A DNA stretch of 64,000 bases from Diospyros lotus (lineage: Eukaryota; Streptophyta; Magnoliopsida; Ericales; Ebenaceae), in the NCBI RefSeq assembly GCF_014633365.1, contig NC_068344.1:4353327-4417326 (forward strand), read 5' to 3'. Of the stretch, positions 25,404 through 37,890 are shown in pieces (the stretch's first letter is position 1; each line of letters begins with the position of its first letter). The notes beneath the pieces are model-generated. The model had not been told where the DNA came from, did not search any database, and worked only from the letters and a program-made list of their open reading frames with translations. A program made the position numbers and the translations under genes.

Positions 25404-26910
25404 TGTTAGAAAACATTGATCTGATCATACGCAGCGGAAATAAAAATTGATTTTATTAGTATCACGTTTTTCAAATCTTACGGTTAAATCGAAGACATAA
25501 AACGAAAAGTTACCTCGAAACGAAATCTGATTTCGTTGTCGATAACCCGCCTGATATCTCCCACGCGTGAGATGCCGAGTCGGTCCACCCGAAATCGTCA
25601 AGACTTCAATAGACTTGAGAGAAAAAGGGATTCAGAAATTTTCTCTAAAATTTTCGTTTTGATTCAACTAAATTGATTGATTGGATTTTGGGTTTAATGT
25701 TATATTTATAGACAAGAAACCCTAAAACCCTAAATGCTATTGGGCCGGGCTTTAGGTGCTAGCAAAAAGCCCAAACTAAATTAATAATTAAATAAATAAT
25801 CATATTACTTATTTAATTATTCTTATTTCTTAAATAATTGCATTTATAATTTAGTAATTCCATAATTACTAAATTTGCCCCTTTTTTCTTTTAAAACGAT
25901 TTCTATTGGGTGGGACTTTCTGGGTTCACAATTAAATTGTCAACGAGAATTAATCAATTATTAATTCTCGTAAATCACGAGTGACATCTAGCAATATGTC
26001 ATGATTATCCAATTTAATGTGAAGCGGGAATGTGAACCTTACATTACGGTGTCCTGCAATACAGTCCCTCTATCATACTATATCCCGACGAGATATGAGA
26101 TCACGGTCAGTAGGTCAAATCTCTCGATCTCGTCGTATGACCAAATCCAATAATCACACTTGACTAATATGACACAACCTTTACGGAATCCAAATTCCGT
26201 CGTCATATTACCTCGGCCAAGGATTTATCATCAAGTGATCACTGGATCGCATAAGATATCTTCCTCGTATATCTCGAGATGATAGATTCCATGTCTGATG
26301 CACACATATCTCGTGTGTCACTGAACTAGGCACATAGATACGTACGGCTATCCTTGATTAGGACAACCATATAATATCGCTGATATCCTAATCCACTAAC
26401 ACACAGATATCCATGTCATCTCAAGTCTAAGGACTAATGCAAATCCGTAGTTAATATTAAATCATTGACCCGTGAAATAAAACCCATGTGATTCAATATT
26501 AATAGTCCCGTTCAGTGAACTCGTTCCTATAACGAGCACCCACTCGTCTTTCTTTTGTATCTTATACAGAGTGGTACGAGACCCACCAATCTTGTCTTTC
26601 TGTATCTTATACCGAACAAGAAGGAAGACGATGTGCCAGCCTTTGCGAGTTACTAATTATCCAAGTTAGGAACTCTATGGCCATGAACATATTTCTAGTA
26701 TAACGTATTGTGGATTATCCGTCTCGATTATTCTTAACAATTAAGAATGGTATCCACTCCTTATTATACTAAAGGATATTTGTATGTTCAATTTAAATCA
26801 TATTGCAATTTCAATTAAACATAAAACTTGCCATTAAATAAGGTTTAAAGAATTACAAGATCAAGCCCTATTGTGTCACTAGAACTGGTCTTAAGGGCTT
26901 ATATCTAACA
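25404..26910. mobile_element. Copia-like solo LTR, 1507 bp, TSD ATCAA
   Basis: It starts TGTTAGAAAACATTGATC and ends GGGCTTATATCTAACA. A perfect 5-bp duplication ATCAA flanks it (25399-25403 and 26911-26915). The GATCATACGCAGCGGAA segment just inside the left end is one I associate with Copia LTRs in eudicots. No internal coding region remains. It lies between the helicase stop and the Helitron 3' terminus, so it inserted into the Helitron. Confidence 0.85.
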
Positions 26911-27478
26911 ATCAAAAGGTAACCATGTACATTTATTTCTATTGATTATATAACTTTTTATATAATTTTAATCTAATAATAATTTGAAATATTGATTTTT
27001 GTAGGATTTGATCGAAAAATTTATGGAGCTTAAAAGGAGAAATACGACTAGCTTGCTTCGATAGGGATGTAATAAGGTAATTTCAATCTGAAATTATTTT
27101 GATATATGTATATTTTTAATAAATATACTAATCTATATTTTTTTTGTTTCCACAAATTACTAGATTATTGTGCATATTCCTTATTGGGGATACATACAAG
27201 TTGATACAAAGACTTTTTGGAAACTAATAAGGAGAAAGTTTGGGCGAACATATATTTGAAGACATGTTATTGAAAGATCTTTTGTAAATCATATATATTT
27301 TGGAAAGATTTAACCCACTTTTTGTAAGGTTTTAACCCACTCTTTTGGTGTATGATAATATAATATTTATTTTTCTTATATAGTTATAATTTAATGTCAA
27401 TAGTACAGAATTCAAGCTGAGTTCAGTGTTTGATTATTTCGCGTTCAAATTTAATGTTTAATTTTTTTTTAGTTACAT

Positions 27479-27507
27479 CGTGTCTTAAGGACACGGATTA
27501 TTCCTAA
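27479..27507 (+). other. Helitron 3' terminal hairpin and CTAA end
   Basis: A stem CGTGTC / loop TTAAG / stem GACACG (27479-27495) is followed by GATTATTC and CTAA (27504-27507), then host T. This matches the rule for Helitron 3' ends and the related inverted end at 15282-15325. Confidence 0.75.
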
Positions 27508-27515
27508 TATATATA

Positions 27516-28232
27516 TATATGTGTGGCATGTGCACCATAGATATAGTGTCAGCGACTTAGATCTTCGTCACCCGATATTTAATTGGGCAGGGAATCGAAT
27601 GGGATAGGATCCCACGTGGCCAATTATTACAGTCCACACATTGCGCTCAATGTATATCTTCAACCAAGCAAGCGTGGCGAGGGAGCTGCTGAGCTGCTGT
27701 TACCTCATTATATCTTAATATAATGAGGTAAAATTTCTTATAAATATATTTTTAAATTGTTACACATTGCGGTCAATGTATATTTTTAACACTAGTTTAT
27801 GTTCTTATAAATATAAATTCAAATCTAACGGTTAGTTTAAGATATTAAAATTTCTTTTTTATTTTATTTATTTGGTAAAATTAGAATAAGACATGATAGC
27901 TGACAAGCTGTGCATTTTCATATTAATTAAAATTAATATCGAATTTTAATTTATTTTTACAATATTTGTCTGAGTAATTAGCATACAAATTAACTACAGA
28001 ATAAATAAATAATATGTAATTATATAAAATTATTTATCTAAATTAGATAAATCTCTAGAATGAATAGATCTCTAATTTAAATGATATTTTTTTATTAAAT
28101 AATAAAAAAGTGTAATCATTATTTAATAAAAATATATCATTTAAATTAAAAGTTCATCCCTAATGTAAATAAATAACATTAATCTATACGATTGCCAGTT
28201 ATCAAAGTATCATTTCATTTCAGGCTCTGAGA
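27516..28232 (+). promoter_or_regulatory. 5' flank of BAHD copy A, duplicated upstream of copy B
   Basis: The segment GCATGTGCACCATAGATATA, the ATTCAAATCTAACGGTTA segment and others are collinear with 37465-37890 upstream of copy B. The last 40-50 bases before the start codon (CCAGTTATCAAAG...TCATTTCA...CTCTGAGA) are kept in front of copies A, B, D and E. That suggests this short piece holds the core 5' leader. Exact promoter elements cannot be placed. Confidence 0.5.
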
Positions 28233-29689
28233 ATGGCGGATATCAAAGTCATCTCCACCCACACCGTCCGAGCGGCAGCCGCCAGCAGTGGCGCATCGCC
28301 ACACCGGATAGAGCTAACTCCATGGGATCTCCAGCTTCTTCTGCTCGGCCCCATCCAGAAGGGCCTTCTCTTTCTCAAGCCCACTCCATTTCCACAACCA
28401 CAACCACAAGACCAAGACTTTGTTGTTGTTCAGCAACTCAAGCTCGCTCTCTCTCGCACCCTCGATTTCTTCACTCCCCTCGCCGGCCGCCTCGGCGTCT
28501 CCCACAACTCCGACGGCACCTCCTCCTTCTTCGTCCACTGCAACAACGCCGGCGCCGATTTCGTTCACGCCGTGGCCGAGAACGTGACCGTCGCCGATAT
28601 TCTTGAGCCGGTGTTCGTGCCTCGGATTGTCCACTCTTTCTTCCCTCTCAATGGAGTCTATAATTTCCATGGCGTTTCCATTCCCCTCATGGCAGTTCAA
28701 GTAACCGAGCTGCTCGACGGCTTTTTCATCGGTAAGATCGCTCGCTCTTATATCACGTCTGAGCTGATATAAACGTAAAAAATACTAATTTAATAAAATA
28801 TTCCGATTTAAAGAATTAAATTCAGATTAATTAATTTAGATTATCATCAACAGGATGCACGATGAATCACTCAATCGGCGACGGCTCGTCGTTCTGGAAT
28901 TTCTTCAATTCTTGGTCGGAAATATCGCGTGGCTCTCTCTCCATATCGCGGCCTCCAGTCTTCGACCGGTGGTTTCCCGGCGATACCAAACCTCCCATTT
29001 CCATCCCTTTCTGCTTCGATCAAATTCAAGACAAGTTCATTCTACCGCCGATGGAAGAGCGGGTTTTCCACTTCCCCAAAGAGAAAATCGCCGATCTCAA
29101 AGCCAAAGCCAACGCTGAGATGGAATCAACCACCATTTCCTCTCTCCAGGCTCTGCTGGCTCACCTATGGCGATCCGTGGCCCGCTGCCAGCAACTCAAG
29201 TCGGGCCAAGAACTGAGATACATGTTAACGATCGGCGCACGGTCTAGACTGCAACCGCCGCTGCCGGAAACTTACTTCGGGAACAGCCTTGTTATTGAGA
29301 TCTTGACCGCCACCGCGGGGGAGCTCCGGCGAGAGGGACTGGGCAGAGCGGCGTGGCGACTGAACGGAGCGATCTGCTCGAAGACAAGTGAAGAAGTGGT
29401 GGAACTGTTCAAGAGCTGGGTGGAGAATCCGAAGATGCCAACGCTTGATGGATTGACGAGTAATTGTTTGACGACCAGTAGTTCGCCGAGGTTCAATGTG
29501 TATGGGAATGACTTTGGATGGGGAAAACCGGTGGCGGTGCGAAGTGGGGCGGCGAACAAGAGCGACGGCAAGTTGACCATATTTCCGGGGGCGGTAGAGG
29601 GGAGCATCGACATTGAAGTTTGCTTGTCGCCGGAGAAAATGGCGACTTTGGGAGACGATGAAGAGTTCATGGCGGCCGCAAAAATCTGA
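28233..29689 (+). CDS. BAHD acyltransferase, copy A (intact, two exons)
   Basis: The predicted enzyme transfers an acyl group from an acyl-CoA to an alcohol or amine acceptor; it is probably cytosolic. Exon 1 is 28233-28731, the phase-1 intron 28732-28853 (GTAAG...CAG), and exon 2 28854-29689, giving 444 residues, normal for BAHD proteins. The catalytic HXXXD motif reads HSIGD at residues 172-176, right after the splice junction. DFGWG is at about residues 386-390. The N-terminal LTPWDL and the overall style resemble the At3g50280 / ENHANCED PSEUDOMONAS SUSCEPTIBILITY 1 clade, judged from memory. Substrate is unknown. The start is the ATG conserved in all complete copies. Copy B is its closest relative in the window; flanks on both sides are duplicated with it. 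Confidence 0.93.
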
Positions 29690-30989
29690 CTTTTTCTAAG
29701 CCTGGGAGCCAGATGATTTAATTGTTTAAAATAATTGTACTTCCAATTTTAAAAGCCAAAAATTATTTTACTTTCCACTATTCAAAGATAAATTAGAGAT
29801 GAATTTACTTCTTTAATTCAAAGATCAATTGAATTTCACGTAAATTATAGATTAATAATTTTTACACTTTTTTTAAAAATAAATTAAGATTTTATTTGGA
29901 GTTAGGGTCGGGGTTAATTAATTTGGGTTAGTGATTATAGTTTCTTATCTTTTTTTTTAATTTTTTTTATCTCAAATCATCAATTAGCGTCACTTTACTC
30001 CATTTAAGGATAAATTTAGTATTTTTATTTTTAATTAATATGTAACATTAAAATTGTGTATAATTGTTTAAAATTAATTAAAACATTATGGTTATTTTCT
30101 TTTTTTGGCATATAAATTTAGGTTTTCTCAAAAAAATAAAATTTAAGGAGGATGGATTGAATTTTAGCCTAAAAATTAAAAAATCATTGCCGCCCAAAAA
30201 CACAGGAAAAAAAAAAAGAAGAAGAAAACAAATTAAGTATTAGAATTAGGGTTATCTTATTTTTCTCAAAATTAGGGTTTTCTTATGAAATTTTGATTAA
30301 TACTAGAATTAGATAAATTAGTTGTTAGAAAAGCGACTCCCAAGGCCTCTCTTTCAACTTGAGAAATACTATACATACAAATAAATTTGATATATATAGT
30401 TCTTATAAATTGATATAAAATATATAAATTATAATAATTTTACAAAAATTTATAGTAATTTTATTTAAATTCATAATAATTTTATTTAAAATTAATAATA
30501 AATTTATTCATTATTATAAATTTATATAACAATATTATAAATTTATATAAAATTATTACGAATTTACATTATGGACGTTAATTTGTAAAATTTGATTGTA
30601 AAAATTATGTGGAAACGTGTTGAGAGTATTTGTTTTAGCATTTTTAAAATATTTTTATTTTTAAAATATTAAAAAATAATAAAAAAATATTTTTATAATT
30701 TTAAAACTATTTTGAATACGTGTTATAATATTAAAAAAATATAAAAAATGTGTTTGCAATGTATTGATTGCATTTATCTTCCACGCCGACGTTTCCACGC
30801 GCCTCCACAAAACACGAGGACCCAGAGGTTTTTTATTTTTTTATCGAATTATTATTCACCTAAAATAATTTATCAATCTGACATTGTGACCAAATTTCTC
30901 AGAGTGGTCTAATCATGAATTACCCACGCTCCGGTTGAACCAAATAGTGGTGGGGTCACCAGAATTCACGAGACTGGAGGAAGTGTGGG
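29690..30989 (+). other. 3' flank of BAHD copy A (repeated elsewhere)
   Basis: This gene-free AT-rich DNA is the best-preserved version of a flank also found at 7135-9300, 39221-40310 and (partly) 46960-47630. It shares with them an oligo-T region, the TTAGGTTTTCTC segment, and a GAGGTTTTTTATTTTTTTAT segment at about 30827. No independent gene is seen. Confidence 0.7.
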
Positions 30990-31913
30990 ATAGGATCACA
31001 GGAGTGTTAAAAAAAAATCGTAGGATTGCGGTTTTCAACTACATTGCATCGGATTAGATTGAATCGGTCGATATTTTAGAATTGACGATCTGATTTGGAT
31101 TGAATCGGTCGATATTTTAGAATTGACGATCTGATTTGGATTGAATCGGTCGATATTTTAGAATTGACAATCTGATTTGATTTGGAGAACTTTCAAACAT
31201 TGCGGTTCGTGATTTAGAAGATCGACGATTCGATTCAAAATCGAACCGTCCACGTATATTTTATAAAATTAAAAAAATAATAATATAAAATATAAAAGGT
31301 CTAAAAATCCTAAAATTCACCCAAAGACTAGAGCCCCCGTCGCACCCTCTTGCTCTCCTTTTTGGCATTTCCATCGGACCATTGTCGATCGCCCCCAAAC
31401 CATCGACAGCCCCACGCTGTCTTAGTCGACAGCACCTTTTCTGATCCCCTACTCCGACATCGATCCGCCCCAATCCCAACCTAGCCCCTTACCATCGCAG
31501 GCTTGAGTGCCCTCTCGACTCTCCCATTCCAATCGCCTATCGCCCCATTTTCTTCCTCCGCCCATTCCTATCGCTGGTCGTTGGTCGTGTCGCTGTTGGA
31601 ATTGTAGCATAATCGCAATAGGTATGCACTCTCTCTCTCTGTTGATTATGCCATGTTTGGAACACAGGGCGTGCTCTGGCCTTTGGGTGAGTTGTAGTGC
31701 GAGTCTTCAACATCACGAAGCTACTAAGTTCAGTAAGTTGTGTTGCAGGAAATCACAGAAACTGAACTGCACCGACCACAAAATGCAGTGTGGTTCGGTG
31801 CGATTTTTCCACACCAAATCAAACCGCTTGATTTGATTATGAAGAAAATTGAGTTTGCGGTTTGACACATTAAACCGGCTCAAAATCGGCCAAATCGAAT
31901 TGCGAACACCTCT
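30990..31913. mobile_element. hAT-like non-autonomous element, imperfect 8-bp TSD
   Basis: The 924-bp insert is flanked by AGTGTGGG (30982-30989) and AGTGAGGG (31914-31921). The matching place beside BAHD copy B (about 40300, AAGTGGGGGGATTTGGC) has a single uninterrupted copy, so it is an empty site. The right end inverted reads AGAGGTGTTCGCAATTCG, a common hAT-type end; the left end (CAGGAGTGTT near 30999) is only a weak partner. Inside are a 41-bp tandem repeat and a C-rich segment with two open frames that I do not accept as genes. Confidence 0.6.
31057..31179. repeat. 41-bp tandem repeat, three copies
   Basis: The unit contains CGGTCGATATTTTAGAATTG and repeats with a 41-bp period; the CGGTCG anchor lies at 31065, 31106 and 31147. 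Copies are nearly identical, so the expansion is recent. It lies in the left part of the hAT-like element. Confidence 0.85.
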
Positions 31914-32279
31914 AGTGAGGGGATTTGGCTAAAAGATTTCAGTAGCTATCACAAAAATTTAAATGTTATATAATTTATTAATATATTATAAATTATATAA
32001 TAATTAATATGTAATCTTTTAGCCATATCCAGCTCTTCCATTGCAGTCGCCGTCCGTTGCCTCTAGTTCCTCCATCGTTGCTCCAGCTTCCAACAAATTC
32101 ATATATTTTTAATAATTATATTAATATATAATTATTAATATAATTCCATCGCTGCCCATAATTTGTTCGTTGTTTTGTTCCCAAATTTGGGTCTTTCGAT
32201 CACGTTTCTTTATTTGAATTTGAAATACTTTGGTGTCTTGTCACAAAACTTTCCATTGACTTGCCTTACATCAAAGTCT

Positions 32280-32725
32280 ATCACATGAATGTCTATGACC
32301 CCAAGTGGTCCACTCCTCTTCCATATAGCATGTTTCTCACTCGCATCTTTAAATACTTTGTTATTTCTCTTGAGAATAAGTGCTCTATTTCCCTCAAGCC
32401 CACTGACTAGATTTACACGGGCACTGTATCAAGCTACAAGGGGTCTGGCAAAAGAATCCAACATTCTATGGAGCTGCTCAAGTCGACTTTACTGATGAAA
32501 ATGTCGAGTATGCTAGAGTAACCGAGATGCCACCCACTTTAGTTCACGATCCTATTACTGTTGGCGTTTCATCTTTTGCTCATTCAGGTCCTCTATGCAA
32601 GATATTCTTGACGCCATCCTAGACATGGATACTCGAATTACCCGAGTTGAAGATCGGATCACTAGGTTCAAGAGTTTCTTTCCTCCTCATCTTCCATCCC
32701 ATGAGCAGATCTTAGTTTGATTATG
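32280..32725 (+). pseudogene. Relic of a retroelement-type coding sequence (uncertain)
   Basis: The plus strand reads as coding-like sequence with stops. It includes a segment around MNVYDPKWSTPLPYSMFLTR, then an in-frame stop, YTGTVSSYKG, and a second frame later containing a Met-Asp-Thr-Arg-rich coiled-coil-like piece (ILDMDTRITRVEDRI). It resembles the plant-transposon or gag-like proteins common in eudicot genomes, but I cannot name the family. No boundaries or partner domains are visible. Confidence 0.3.
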
Positions 32726-33275
32726 AAAAAAATGAAGAAAAAAAGATCTCATGTTTTATCTTTTGTATATCTTAATCTTATGTACTCCCATGCTTAATGA
32801 ATATAATGCTATATGATGTATGTATTCTTATATCTTAGTCTTATGCTTAATATATGATGTATTTAATATATATGTTATATATTTTATCTAAAAAAATTTA
32901 TGCATAATTTGAAGATGAGCATATCCTTAAGGGCGCTATGTTTAATGTTGTCTATCATAAAGAAAACTATGACATTTTTGTTATCATAAAAAAAGGAAAG
33001 AATGTTAAGATCAAGGGTAAGTAAATAAAATTTTGATTATAATAAAAATATTTTTATAATATAAATATATTTTATTAGTCTCTTATGATGTAAAAGATAT
33101 ATTTTTCTTCTCTATGTATCTTAAGTCAATTGATGTTTTGTCCTAACTCAATTAAAGTGAGGTAAAATGTTTAAATCTCGTCATATGTCATTTAAGTTTA
33201 TTGAAGTTATTCTTCGATCAATCAAAATTGGCTAGAAATGTTTGGTCTCGTGTCTTAGTTCGATCGAAGACCGAA

Positions 33276-34600
33276 CATTACAAAAAAACACATTTTAGAG
33301 ATGAAATTTTTCTGTCACTAATTAGAGATAGTTCAACGGTGGATATTCAGTCGCTAAATTTAGCGATGGATTTGCGAAGGAATATTCTAGGGCTATTTTT
33401 TTTTAAAATTAGGGACGAAATTAGCGATCGAATATTTCATCACTAAATAATTTTAAAAATTTAAATAAAATTAAAATTATTTAGAGACAGAATATTTCGT
33501 CACTAAATATTAAAAAAATTAAATTCAAATTAAATTTATTTAGTGACAGAATATTTTCATCGCTAAATAATTAAAAAATAAAAATAAAAATAAAAATAAA
33601 ATTATTTAGCAATGGAATATTTCCATAGCTAAATAATTTAAAAAATTAAATAAAATTAAAATTATTTAGAGATGGAATATTTCGTCGCTAAGTATTAAAA
33701 GAAATTAAATTCAAATTAAATTTATTTAGCAATGGAATACTTCATCGCAAAATAATTAAAAAAACTAAATTAAAATTAAAATTATTTATGGCTAAATAAT
33801 TAAAAAAATAAATTAAATTTAAAATTATTTAGCGACGAAATATTCTATCGCTAAATAATAAAAAATTAAATAAATTTAAGATTTTATTAAATATACTTTA
33901 TTTTATATTTTTGACTCAATTTAATTAAATATATTTTTTTGACAGCTTAAATTTTTTTGTTATTTTGATTACATCTATGTGCTTGTATTTATTTTTTTAA
34001 TTTAAAAAATAAAGTAAAATGATTAAAAAATACAAATATAAAAATTAAATTAACGTAAAAATATTAATAAAGAAGTATAATCAAATAACAAAAAATACTA
34101 TAAATATATTTTATGCACATAATATACCAAGGAGGCATTCAGATCAACTGGTCACGCACATGTGAGGAAGCTGGGTTCTGGGAAAGGCAAGAATGGAGTT
34201 GGGAAAATAATTCCCAGCTGCCACGTGGTTGTTGTTTGGTTTGCCAAGTGGCTAGCAGAGGCGAGGCCACGATAGGCGCGCAGGCCTGCCTTTTATTTTT
34301 TTTTCGTTGCTAATTCAGAGATGGAATTTCGTTCTATCGCTAAATTAGCGATGGAATTGTTTTCATCGCTAAATAGCGACGGGTAAATTCCGTCGTTGTT
34401 TAGCGATGAAAATTAATTCCGTCGCTAATTTAGAGACAAAATTTTTTTATTGTTAATTTTCATCACTAAAATTTAGCGACGTCAACTTTAGTGATGGATT
34501 TATATCCGTCACTAAATCTGTCTTTAAATTATTTAGTGACGGATTTTGAAGCTTTAGTCTTTGGATTTTTCGGTCACTAAATATTGGATTTTTTGTAGTG
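33276..34600. mobile_element. Non-autonomous CACTA element, TSD GAA
   Basis: The right end inverted reads CACTACAAAAAATCC, the standard CACTA terminus. The left end is a decayed version, CATTACAAAAAAACAC. A perfect 3-bp duplication GAA flanks it (33273-33275 and 34601-34603), as expected for CACTA/EnSpm transposons. The 1325-bp body is filled with subterminal repeats of the form TTTAGCGACGGAAT and its complement in both orientations, the binding-site arrays of this superfamily. A short unrelated segment at about 34110-34300 with an open frame sits inside. There is no transposase, so it must have depended on another element. Confidence 0.88.
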
Positions 34601-34603
34601 GAA

Positions 34604-36500
34604 GTTATGCCTTAAGTCGATCAAAGATTGAAATTGTGCCTTAAGTCAATTGAAATTTTGACGTAGTTTCTAATTGTCCTGATTTATGCATCTCTTTTTG
34701 TTGCATGCCAATAGTATATTTTTTTAAATATATTTTCATCTTATACCTCAAAGTCATGCTCTGATTTCCTTTATACTAAAAAGTAAAAGTCTTTATTTAG
34801 AAAATGTTGTCCCTTAAATTTAATTTATTGACTTTTCTATACAAAAATTTTCAAAGATGTGTTTGAGTTCTATAATCCAACAAATGCTAGCTGGAGATGT
34901 TAAAAATACTAAAAGAAATTTTGAATTTCAAAATTTGAATAAGGTTTTAAATCAATTTGAGATATAAGCATTAAGGTATGATATTTTAGCACATTTTCTT
35001 AACTCGATTTGTTAAAAGATTCATTCGATGCAAGCACAGAGACATATTTTATCATCTTGTCTTTAATCAATTTGTGAGTAAGATTCACTCAATTTTTTAC
35101 ATAAATACTTAAAAGCTTTGTGAATAATACTCGATTGGATAATTTATATAGCCATTTGAGATTAATAAGCTAATACTCAATTGATCCTTACCAAACTTGT
35201 TTGAATACTTGATTTAAGTTAAGTCCAAATTATTTGCTACTTGATACCTAGCATAAATCAACTCGAATGATGGTTTGAAATATAGTTAAATCAATCTTCT
35301 GTACTTTATTCACTCGAATACTTATTTATCTCCTATTCGAGTAGTTATAGGTTCACTTGAATTATGTATACAAGAGCTCACTCGACTATTTAATATATAA
35401 ATAATTAAATATTTGTATTAATATTTAACATCAACATCATCATCAAAACATTATTAGTATATTAACTCTATAATATTATTTGAATAAATAATATTATAAA
35501 GGGTAATAATATGAACTATTCTACAAATATTTTGCAGTTTGAAACCTCTCCTAACTAAATTATACGAAAATGAAAATATGAAATGAATACGATATGAAAA
35601 TGATATTTTCCAAAAAGTAGGAAATTGAAATAAGGGAAACTGCGTAAATAAAAAAAAATATACAAGTCTTTTTGTAAATATAATTTTAATATAAAAATTA
35701 TAAAAATAACTATTTAATCAAACACAAACATAAATTTCATTATCCATTCAAGTAAATTTAAATATAAGTTACTTATGTCTCTACCGTGTTGCATAATAGA
35801 TCTAATATTTTTCAATATTATAAAATGATTTTAAAACGTTTTTAAAATTATAGAAATGACTCGAGAGGTTTCTGATATTTCTTAGTATTTTGGGATATGA
35901 AATATTTCAAGAATATCGAAACGGTAGTCTTTTAATATTTCCATGCATTAGAGTCAATAAAATTATTTAAAATAAAATTATTATTGTTTAATAATTTTAG
36001 GGATGGTAGTTAAATAGCAAAAAATAGTTCAAAAGACAATATATTTATTATTAAATAATAAAATTATTTAGATATTGAAATAAAATATATTTATTAGGCA
36101 TTTAACTATTGTCAAATATAAGACATTTTTGGTACTATTTTCTAAATTTTTGAAATTTGAACAATTAAAAAAACAATATGGAAACAAATTGCAAAATGTA
36201 AGTTGCTTTATTAATATGTATGAATATGAAACTAAAAAGGGCAAAACTTCATGGGTTGGGGCCCATTTATAATTTGGACTCAACCCAATAACATATTCCT
36301 GGAACCTGACTAACCCAACCATAGATGTGGGTGGGTCCCACATTAATGGACTGTCACCCTATCTTGCCTTACTCTTTTTGTTAATTTAAAATGAATAATT
36401 AATTAATAATAACATTAAGCCCAACAAGTAGCTACACTCTAAATAAATAGAAGGATAGAAGCTGATCGAAAGGGAAGCAAAAGTTACAACATACATTATT
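34604..36500. other. AT-rich intergenic DNA, no feature seen
   Basis: I see no gene, terminal repeats or RNA gene here. Repeated phrases such as ACTCGAAT/ATTCGAGT and CTTAAGTC.ATTGAA near 34600-35400 and 33120-33270 suggest an old dispersed repeat into which the CACTA element inserted, but its ends are not recognisable. Confidence 0.5.
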
Positions 36501-37270
36501 CGCTTAATCATCATAATGTTAACACCCCACCCCCACCAGTCACATCCGTCCACGTCACAACCACCGTTCACCGGTGGCCGTCCCCAAAGACTTTTCCCCC
36601 TAATCGCCCCAGCTTTACCCTACAGTCAGTCAGTACCCCTCCTGTTCTCCGTCGTACAATTACACCCCCGGCCCCCTCTGACGCCAGTTTTGTCCTCTTT
36701 TGTCTTTCCACCTCTCGAATTATCCGCTTTGATCCAGTGCGTCGCGGCTCAGGTGTCTGAAAACAACGGCGCGTGATGGAACAAATCGTTCGGTGCCCAC
36801 AAGCCATCCAAGGGACAAGGCTTCTTCGAGTCGAGCCTGAGCCACGGCTTCCTCTTCCCGCTCCAATGCAGAAGGCTCACCGGATCGGGATGCAGATCCC
36901 CTCCGGGTTGTCACCGCCGAGTCCGTGCTGGTTCTACCGGTGCTTCAAGCCTTCCACATTTCTGGCGAAAACAAGCAGAAAAGGCGGCAACGAGCCCAGC
37001 TCGTATATCCTATACTTCTTCTGAATCCTCATCCAGTTCTCCAGAATCTTTCAGAAAATCAGGAGGCTAGAGAATCTTATCAGCTTTATTAAAGTATCTA
37101 AATTATTACATCTCTATAAGTGGGTGCGTCTGTTAGGTTTGGAGGCATCCGTCTTCTTCCGCCACTTCTTCTCTTCCCATTGTAAATCTATCCACTGTAT
37201 CCCTCCCTCCCAGTCCGAGCCAATTTCAGAGCACAAATAAAAGCCTTCAGACATCATTTTGTAAGCTCTC
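36500..37270 (+). other. GC-richer segment, possible 5' region of an unknown gene
   Basis: Base composition changes sharply here from the AT-rich surroundings. Two adjacent open frames (36516-36776, Pro/Ser-rich; 36773-37024, 83 residues) overlap by 4 bases. They match nothing I know. A possible GTAAG donor occurs at 37261, after a C/T-rich leader-like stretch. This could be an expressed non-coding leader, a short unknown gene or a transposon interior. Confidence 0.25.
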
Positions 37271-37464
37271 TGTATCGATCTCCAATCTTTATTTTCATTA
37301 TAATTCCTAATTATCTTCTGTTATTATGAAGCGTTTTGATTTTAGCCAGAGCCATGTTATCTGCCTAATTGTTATGTTTGTGTCATTTTGTATGCATTAG
37401 TTGTATACCTCCATTGCATTGTTAGTGCACGTCTTTAGATATACACACATCGTGTGTATATCTA

Positions 37465-37890
37465 TATATGTCATGTGCACCATAGATATAGGGTCCCACG
37501 TTGCAGCATCGTGGGATAATAAACAATTATTACAATCCACACATTACGGTCAATATATATCTTAAATCAAGCGTCGCGAGGGAGCCGACAAGCTACCTCA
37601 TTATATTTATGTTATTATAAGTACATATTCAAATCTAACGGTTAATTTAAGATATTAAAAATTCTTTTTTTATTTTATTTATTGGGTAAAATTAGAATAA
37701 AACATGATAGCTGACAAGTTGTGTATTATCATATTAATTAATTAAAATTAACATTGATATCGAGTTTTAATTTGTTTTTACGGTGTCTGTCTTAGTAATT
37801 AACATACGGATTAACTACAGAACTAATAAATAAATGAATTATATGCGATTGCCAGTTATCGAAGTCATCACTTCATTTCAGCCTCTGAGA
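37465..37890 (+). promoter_or_regulatory. 5' flank of BAHD copy B (duplicate of copy A flank)
   Basis: It is collinear with 27516-28232 upstream of copy A, but shorter, with deletions in the middle. It retains the CATGTGCACCATAGATATAG segment, CAAATCTAACGGTTA, and the conserved leader just before the start codon. It shows that the duplicated unit includes both flanks of the gene. Confidence 0.5.

Larger units (their letters stand above)
12211..27507 (+). mobile_element. Degenerate autonomous-type Helitron with nested solo LTRs
   Basis: Three things define it. It carries a Rep/helicase coding region (about 17475-25367). Its 3' terminus at 27479-27507 has a 6-bp stem hairpin (CGTGTC/GACACG) followed by ATTATTC and CTAA, with T next. 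Its candidate 5' terminus is TCTATATAATAAAACACAAG at 12211, preceded by A. Helitrons insert between A and T, start with TC and end in CTRR after a hairpin, so both ends fit. Two solo LTRs (20744-23922 and 25404-26910) were inserted later; net length is about 10.6 kb. The 3' end is well supported. The 5' end is weaker, since a second, oppositely oriented Helitron end lies at 15282. Confidence 0.6.

Noticed and set aside
31261..31836. Open frames on both strands within the hAT-like element
   Set aside because: C-rich transposon interior, absent from the paralogous B flank, with no domain.
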